Shown piece after piece: positions 5,987 through 9,764 of a stretch of 9,764 nucleotides of DNA. Each line of letters starts with the position of its first letter. Position 1 is the first letter of the stretch. The DNA is from Candidatus Bathyarchaeota archaeon (GTDB lineage Archaea > Thermoproteota > Bathyarchaeia > Bathyarchaeales > Bathyarchaeaceae). The position numbers and the translations under genes were made by a program. The stretch is from NCBI GenBank assembly GCA_026967815.1, contig JAPUUO010000048.1:1-9764 (forward strand). The letters are read 5' to 3'. Below the pieces are notes generated by a model, which worked only from the letters and a program-made list of their open reading frames with translations, was not told where the DNA came from and made no database searches.

Positions 5987-6397
5987 ATGTCAATGCCATG
6001 TGAAGTTGCAGTAAAGTCAGTTGTTCCAGCAATTCGAGCGGGATTAGCAAAAGAGTTAATTCAGACATATGAGCTCAAACAAAACGACGTAGCAAACCTT
6101 CTGGGTGTAACTCAAACCGCAGTCAGCAAATACACACGAAATGTTCGGGGCGGAGTTGTTGCGATCAACAAAACAGAAGAAATTCAACAGATGATTACTG
6201 CAACTGCTAAAACGCTCACTAATGGCGAATTATCCCGGCGTCAGCTTGCAATCAGATTCTGTGAAATCTGCAGGCTTGTTAGAGAAAAAGGATTGATGTG
6301 CGAGCTATGTAAGCGTTCAAATCCAACTATTGATATTTCTCAATGTCTCTTATGCATGAACCATAGCGATTCTTCCAAATGCTTATCCGACATTTAA
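5987..6397 (+). CDS. Cys-rich HTH transcriptional regulator (COG2522-like)
   Basis: A 136-residue protein with the archaeal layout of a short N-terminal MPCE motif, a helix (VVPAIRAGLAKELI), a Cro/C1-type HTH (about 31-51, KQNDVANLLGVTQTAVSKYT) and a Cys-rich C-terminus: C92, C95, C105, C108, C120, C123 and C132. I associate this architecture with the predicted regulators of COG2522 (from memory). The paired CxxC motifs could hold a metal or iron-sulfur cluster that senses redox or metal state (inference). The gene is divergent from the triple winged-helix regulator and lies just downstream of tandem dyads, so it may regulate itself and its neighbour. Its 3' end lies 12 bases from that of the leftward Yip1-like gene, leaving no room for separate terminators. 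Confidence 0.85.
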   Translation: MSMPCEVAVKSVVPAIRAGLAKELIQTYELKQNDVANLLGVTQTAVSKYTRNVRGGVVAINKTEEIQQMITATAKTLTNGELSRRQLAIRFCEICRLVREKGLMCELCKRSNPTIDISQCLLCMNHSDSSKCLSDI

Positions 6398-6409
6398 AGA
6401 ACCTTTTGC

Positions 6410-7150
6410 TCACAAATAATAGAAAGATAGAGGACCCGCCAGAAACCAGCTTATTACAGATACTATCGCAGAAATAACCAAAGCTTTGTTCCAAGATACT
6501 TCCCGTAGAAAGTGTACTGCAATTGCACCAAGAGCAGCCGTCCATGTTGCCACAACCATTAAGAAGTATGGTCTCAACTTATACACGAACAAGGAACCCC
6601 ACGCCTGTTCATATTTTTGAATCATCTGATCAAGCATCTCTTCATTTCCTTCACTAGCCCCGTTCCAAACGTCGAATTCGAGTTTTACGGTGGGAAATGT
6701 CGAAACAATTATTACGTTCACAAGAATGAAGATAGCGGCTACGATGAACGTGTATCCAATTATGATGAAAAGGTGGTGCCAAGCGCCTTCTTTTGCCCTG
6801 AACAATTTAAGAACAAGCAAAAATGCGACGCCGTAAATGAGCCAGTTGAGGAAGAAACGAAATGTTGCTTCTGTTAATGCGGGTACTATTTGGTCACTAA
6901 AAATGTGTGTTGCACTAATCGGTACGTACACTTGACTTCCTTTTTCAGTTTCTATAAGGGTTCTGGAAGCGTTTACGTACTGTGCACTCAAAGACGCTAG
7001 CAGTGTTATAAGAAGTATGAAGACGGGGCCTTTAACATCTGGAGTTTTAGCTAGCTTCTGAAATGCTTTGAATGGAGAATATAGAACTCTAAATACCTCT
7101 TGAATTATCAATTTGTTTATTCCCTTTTCTTGTACACAACCGCAACACAT
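6410..7150 (-). CDS. Yip1-like integral membrane protein
   Basis: A 246-residue protein with about five hydrophobic helices (roughly 41-58, 97-117, 126-149, 194-213, 222-243) and an N-terminal segment, FRVLYSPFKAFQKLAKTP, typical of prokaryotic Yip1/YIF1-type proteins. The family's role in archaea is unknown; eukaryotic Yip1 acts in vesicle trafficking. The ATG at 7150 has no ribosome site and gives an odd opening rich in Cys (MCCGC). An in-frame TTG at 7111 with AGGGA 9 bases upstream gives a more family-like N-terminus, IIQEVFRVLYSP, and may be the true start. The gene follows the HMG-CoA-synthase fusion by 21 bases on the same strand, so it is probably the last gene of that transcript. A membrane partner for a lipid-related enzyme pair is possible but not shown. 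Confidence 0.78.
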   Translation of the reverse strand: MCCGCVQEKGINKLIIQEVFRVLYSPFKAFQKLAKTPDVKGPVFILLITLLASLSAQYVNASRTLIETEKGSQVYVPISATHIFSDQIVPALTEATFRFFLNWLIYGVAFLLVLKLFRAKEGAWHHLFIIIGYTFIVAAIFILVNVIIVSTFPTVKLEFDVWNGASEGNEEMLDQMIQKYEQAWGSLFVYKLRPYFLMVVATWTAALGAIAVHFLREVSWNKALVISAIVSVISWFLAGPLSFYYL

Positions 7151-7171
7151 ATTTAGGTTTTGACTAGTTGC

Positions 7172-8683
7172 TCAAAGTCCGAGTTTCAGCTTTCGATAGG
7201 TATCATAATCCACGTATTCAATATGTTCGTCTTCAGCCTGGTGTTGAACATTGAATTTTTGTCGTTTTCTCTTTTCCTTTATTTGGCTTGTTGTGACTAG
7301 GGAATATGCGTCGCTTCCTGCGCCTGAGCCGTAGCTGACTAAGAGAATCCTTTGATTAGGTTTGGCTTTGTCAAGAATGGCTGCTAGGCCGATGGGTGAT
7401 GCACTTGAATAGGTGTTGCCAAAGTTCGCTACTTGGAGACCTTGCTTATACTGGTTTTCTTTAAAGCCTATTGCTTTTGCAACTTTAACCGGGAAGTTAA
7501 CATTGGGTTGATGAGAAACAAAGTAATCGATGTCGCTTGTTTGTAATCCTAGTTTTTCCATAAGTTTCTTTGCGGCTTTTGTAATATGTTTAAAATAGGC
7601 AGGTTCACCCGTGAAGCGGCCAGCATGTCTTGGATAAGGCTGGAGATCTCTTCTCCAGAAATCTGGAGTATCAGATGTGCATGAATACCAGCCTTCGATT
7701 TCAGCGATAACGTCTTGTTTGCCGAATATAAAGGCGCAGCTGCCGTAACCGACAAAGAAGTCTAATTCTCCTCCGATTTCGTTTCTAGGCGCGGCTTGTG
7801 AGTTGTCTGTGCCTATAACCATGACGTGTGGTGTGTACGCGCCTGGGTAGTACACGAGGGCTGTGGCATCTTTAAACATGCTGGTTGCGGCTTTACATGC
7901 GAATTCTGTGTCTACAGCGTCTACGCTTTGAAGACCGTCGGTTTTGTCTTCTTCTCCCAGCCTCAAAACTTGAGCGACCTTGGAGGCAATTGGCTTGACC
8001 GCATAAGGGTTGGATTCTGAGCCTACATACACTTTGCCTATTGAAGCATGGTCGATTCCCGAATGGATAAGGGCTAGTTTTCCAGCTTCAACCGCTGCCG
8101 TGATGGCGTCTTCGTCTATAAAGGGCACAGCCCTCTCCATCATTGACTCTTTGATTCTAAATCTTGAAACGTACACTCCGTATCCGACAATGCCTGGCGT
8201 TTCATATTCCTTTCTGGGTTTAACCATTTCATATTCTTGATGAGGGTAGTACTCATCTGCAAACGTAAACGTAAGGGAGATCGTTGGGATTACCTCACTT
8301 TGCTCAACAGTATAGCGTCTTCGAAATCTTGGAACAACTTCTCTGCCTTCGAAGCTGGATAGATCTATCTTACTATCGTCCAAGATGCAGTCGGTTAGTC
8401 TACTGGGCACTCTAACTTTTCCATTGTGAAACGAGACGATTCCATAGATGTAAGAGCCCAGTTTCACGAATTTGTTTGTGGGTTTCTTCACGAACGTGCA
8501 GACTTCTAGCATGCCTTTTTCGTAGAAGAAATCGGTGTCTTCCATCTTACCGAAGCTTTTTCGTCCGCAGGTTCCGCAGTAGTCTTTTAGACGGAAGTAT
8601 TCCTTGCCACAGAGGCTACATCTGCTTCCTTTGAGACGATCTCCCACGTACGAAACTCTTCGTTCAATAGGCTCACTGCTCAT
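7172..8683 (-). CDS. DUF35 (zinc ribbon/OB fold) fused to HMG-CoA synthase-like enzyme
   Basis: A 503-residue fusion. Residues 15-140 form a DUF35 module: a zinc ribbon with C22, C25, C36 and C39 (CxxC-x10-CxxC), then an OB fold with the signature RLTDCILDD. Residues 163-465 form an archaeal-type HMG-CoA synthase with its catalytic residues present: Glu223 (VGSESNPYAVKP), Cys263 (TEFACKAAT) and His391 (SHQPN), plus TPDFWRRD, GRFTGEPAYFKHIT and FGNTYSSASPIGLA. In most archaea DUF35 is a separate subunit bridging thiolase and synthase; here it is fused at the N-terminus. Compared with the family as I recall it, about 18 residues are missing between FRIK (175-178) and RAVP (184-187), and a small insertion lies near 301-312. 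The start follows a strong AGGAAGG site inside the end of the thiolase-like gene, leaving one base between them, so translation is coupled. Product may be HMG-CoA or another beta-branched acyl-CoA. Confidence 0.92.
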   Translation of the reverse strand: MSSEPIERRVSYVGDRLKGSRCSLCGKEYFRLKDYCGTCGRKSFGKMEDTDFFYEKGMLEVCTFVKKPTNKFVKLGSYIYGIVSFHNGKVRVPSRLTDCILDDSKIDLSSFEGREVVPRFRRRYTVEQSEVIPTISLTFTFADEYYPHQEYEMVKPRKEYETPGIVGYGVYVSRFRIKESMMERAVPFIDEDAITAAVEAGKLALIHSGIDHASIGKVYVGSESNPYAVKPIASKVAQVLRLGEEDKTDGLQSVDAVDTEFACKAATSMFKDATALVYYPGAYTPHVMVIGTDNSQAAPRNEIGGELDFFVGYGSCAFIFGKQDVIAEIEGWYSCTSDTPDFWRRDLQPYPRHAGRFTGEPAYFKHITKAAKKLMEKLGLQTSDIDYFVSHQPNVNFPVKVAKAIGFKENQYKQGLQVANFGNTYSSASPIGLAAILDKAKPNQRILLVSYGSGAGSDAYSLVTTSQIKEKRKRQKFNVQHQAEDEHIEYVDYDTYRKLKLGL

Positions 8684-8684
8684 T

Positions 8685-9764
8685 TCATTTCCTTCCTAAA
8701 ATGTGTACATAGGCTTTTGTTCCGAAGCCTTCGAGTTCTGAAACGCATCCAAACTGCAATTCTTTGCTTGTTTTCACTTGTCTATTACCCGCTTCACCTC
8801 GAAGTTGTTTGACTACTTCAAAGATTTGAGCGCCGCCGGTGGCGCCAAGTGGGTTTCCATCGGCCTTTAGCCCTCCGTTTGTGTTGACAAAGAGCTCTCT
8901 TCCATTAATCATGTAAAACCCTGCGTAGTCTTTGCAACTGTTGTATATGTCTCGCCACGCTTCTCCCTTTTTCGAAAAGCCTAAGTCTTCTAAGGCAATC
9001 ATTTCAAGAAGAGTGGACTGGTCGTAGAGTTCAGCGAGTTGAATATCATTTGGCTGTATGTTTTCATTTTTGAGAGCGTTTTGCATCGCAATTCGGCTGG
9101 CGATGAAGCTTGTTCGGTCTTCTCTGGCTGGAAAAGTGATGTAGTCGGTGGCCGAGGCAGAACCCGCAATGCAAACAAACTCGCTAGCATGTTGTCTGGC
9201 AACTTGTGGGTTCGCCAAAACCAGGGCTGCAGCACCGTCAGATATCGGTGCAAAGTCCAAAAGGCCGAGAGGCTTTTTTGCCTTTTCTCTTTGTGCCAAA
9301 ACATGATCAAGTTTGATTTCTTTGGGGAATTGGGCATGTTCGTTCTTGGTTGCGTGGTGATGGTTTTTGACTGATATCTGAGCCAATGCGATATTTAGTT
9401 TTTCAAGGTTCTCTTTGCGGAGATCGTATTTATTGATGTATTCTCTTAACATAAGCTCATGATTCGCCTCAGGTGTGCATCCAGCATAATAACTCCATGG
9501 GTCTTCTAAAAGCATGAGGTCGTCTCGGATTTTCTCCCATCGGTCAGTCATCTTCTCCATTCCGCCTACGAGAACTATGTCGTATTTTCCAGCTTGTATG
9601 GCATTGCAAGCATTTAGGAGAGCAGAGCTGAACGACCTTGTTTTTTCCATTGGAATGTGCAATTCTGTGAGCTCAGAAATGAAGCCTTCTTCAATTCCGA
9701 TTTTGTTGGTGATTTGGAGGAAATAATCTGAAATGTAGGCGGCGTCAAGGTTTTTTCGTTCTAT
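8685..9764 (-). CDS. Thiolase-fold protein lacking the usual catalytic residues (5' end outside window)
   Basis: The frame is open to the right edge, so the N-terminus is missing and 360 codons including the stop-proximal end are here; the TTG at 9662 is internal. The fold is archaeal acetyl-CoA acetyltransferase-like: IVLVGGMEKMTD, FAPISDGAAALVLA, ALEDLGFSKKGEAW, GGLKADGNPLGATGGAQ and the ending KAYVHILGRK. The catalytic positions differ. Where family members have the nucleophile Cys in an EAACASG-type motif, this protein reads EKTRSFSS (Thr or Arg, codons near 9641-9636). The VHDxF histidine is Tyr in ELYDQS (codon 9026-9024). The GHP histidine is Asn in GNPLG (codon 8855-8853). Normal thiolytic chemistry is therefore unlikely. 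It may be a structural partner of the fused synthase or a repurposed enzyme of the Ltp2 aldolase kind, which also works with DUF35. It ends one base before the next gene. Confidence 0.9.
   Translation of the reverse strand: MERKNLDAAYISDYFLQITNKIGIEEGFISELTELHIPMEKTRSFSSALLNACNAIQAGKYDIVLVGGMEKMTDRWEKIRDDLMLLEDPWSYYAGCTPEANHELMLREYINKYDLRKENLEKLNIALAQISVKNHHHATKNEHAQFPKEIKLDHVLAQREKAKKPLGLLDFAPISDGAAALVLANPQVARQHASEFVCIAGSASATDYITFPAREDRTSFIASRIAMQNALKNENIQPNDIQLAELYDQSTLLEMIALEDLGFSKKGEAWRDIYNSCKDYAGFYMINGRELFVNTNGGLKADGNPLGATGGAQIFEVVKQLRGEAGNRQVKTSKELQFGCVSELEGFGTKAYVHILGRK
8691..8697 (-). promoter_or_regulatory. Shine-Dalgarno of the DUF35-HMG-CoA synthase gene
   Basis: AGGAAGG on the minus strand (8697-8691), 7 bases before the ATG at 8683. 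It lies inside the last codons of the thiolase-like gene, which ends at 8685, and fixes the start of the fusion gene. Confidence 0.7.

Noticed and set aside
9660..9662. TTG as start of the thiolase-like gene
   Set aside because: The frame stays open to the window edge and the upstream 35 codons read as thiolase-like sequence, so the gene is cut by the right edge.

Overview
The window looks archaeal, probably from a mesophilic or moderately thermophilic lineage such as Bathyarchaeia or a relative (inference; there is no rRNA here to settle it). The evidence is an archaeal-type HMG-CoA synthase with a DUF35 module beside a thiolase-like gene, a DUF116 gene, archaeal-style winged-helix and Cys-rich regulators, and TATA-like boxes combined with Shine-Dalgarno motifs. 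Base composition is moderate and gene packing is tight. No rRNA, tRNA, IS element or CRISPR array was recognised.

Left part (1-2392, + strand): the 3' end of dnaK (cut by the window edge), dnaJ, then a small PUA-like gene with its own possible promoter. Next comes a 428-base stretch (2393-2820) with no convincing gene. It does contain a near-perfect dyad and TATA-like sequence resembling the control region found 3.3 kb further on.

Middle (2821-5827, - strand): a DUF116 protein, a ketoacyl-synthase III/type III polyketide-synthase-like condensing enzyme with an intact Cys-His-Asn triad, and a triple winged-helix regulator with an N-terminal four-Cys cluster. This regulator is divergent from a second, unrelated Cys-rich HTH regulator (5987-6397, +). 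The 159 bases between them carry three copies of a dyad with consensus ATGAC-N4-GTCAT, two of them 20 bp apart and abutting a TATA box.

Right part (6410-9764, - strand): a tightly packed set running leftward from beyond the right edge. It contains a thiolase-fold protein that has lost the usual catalytic residues, then (1 base later) a DUF35 zinc-ribbon/OB domain fused to the N-terminus of a catalytically intact HMG-CoA synthase, then (21 bases later) a five-helix Yip1-like membrane protein.

The most interesting reading is that the thiolase-fold plus DUF35-HMGCS pair is not the ordinary first two steps of the mevalonate pathway. It may be a repurposed acyl-CoA condensing or aldol-type complex. 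It sits near a separate condensing enzyme and next to a pair of potentially metal- or redox-sensing regulators that share one operator motif.
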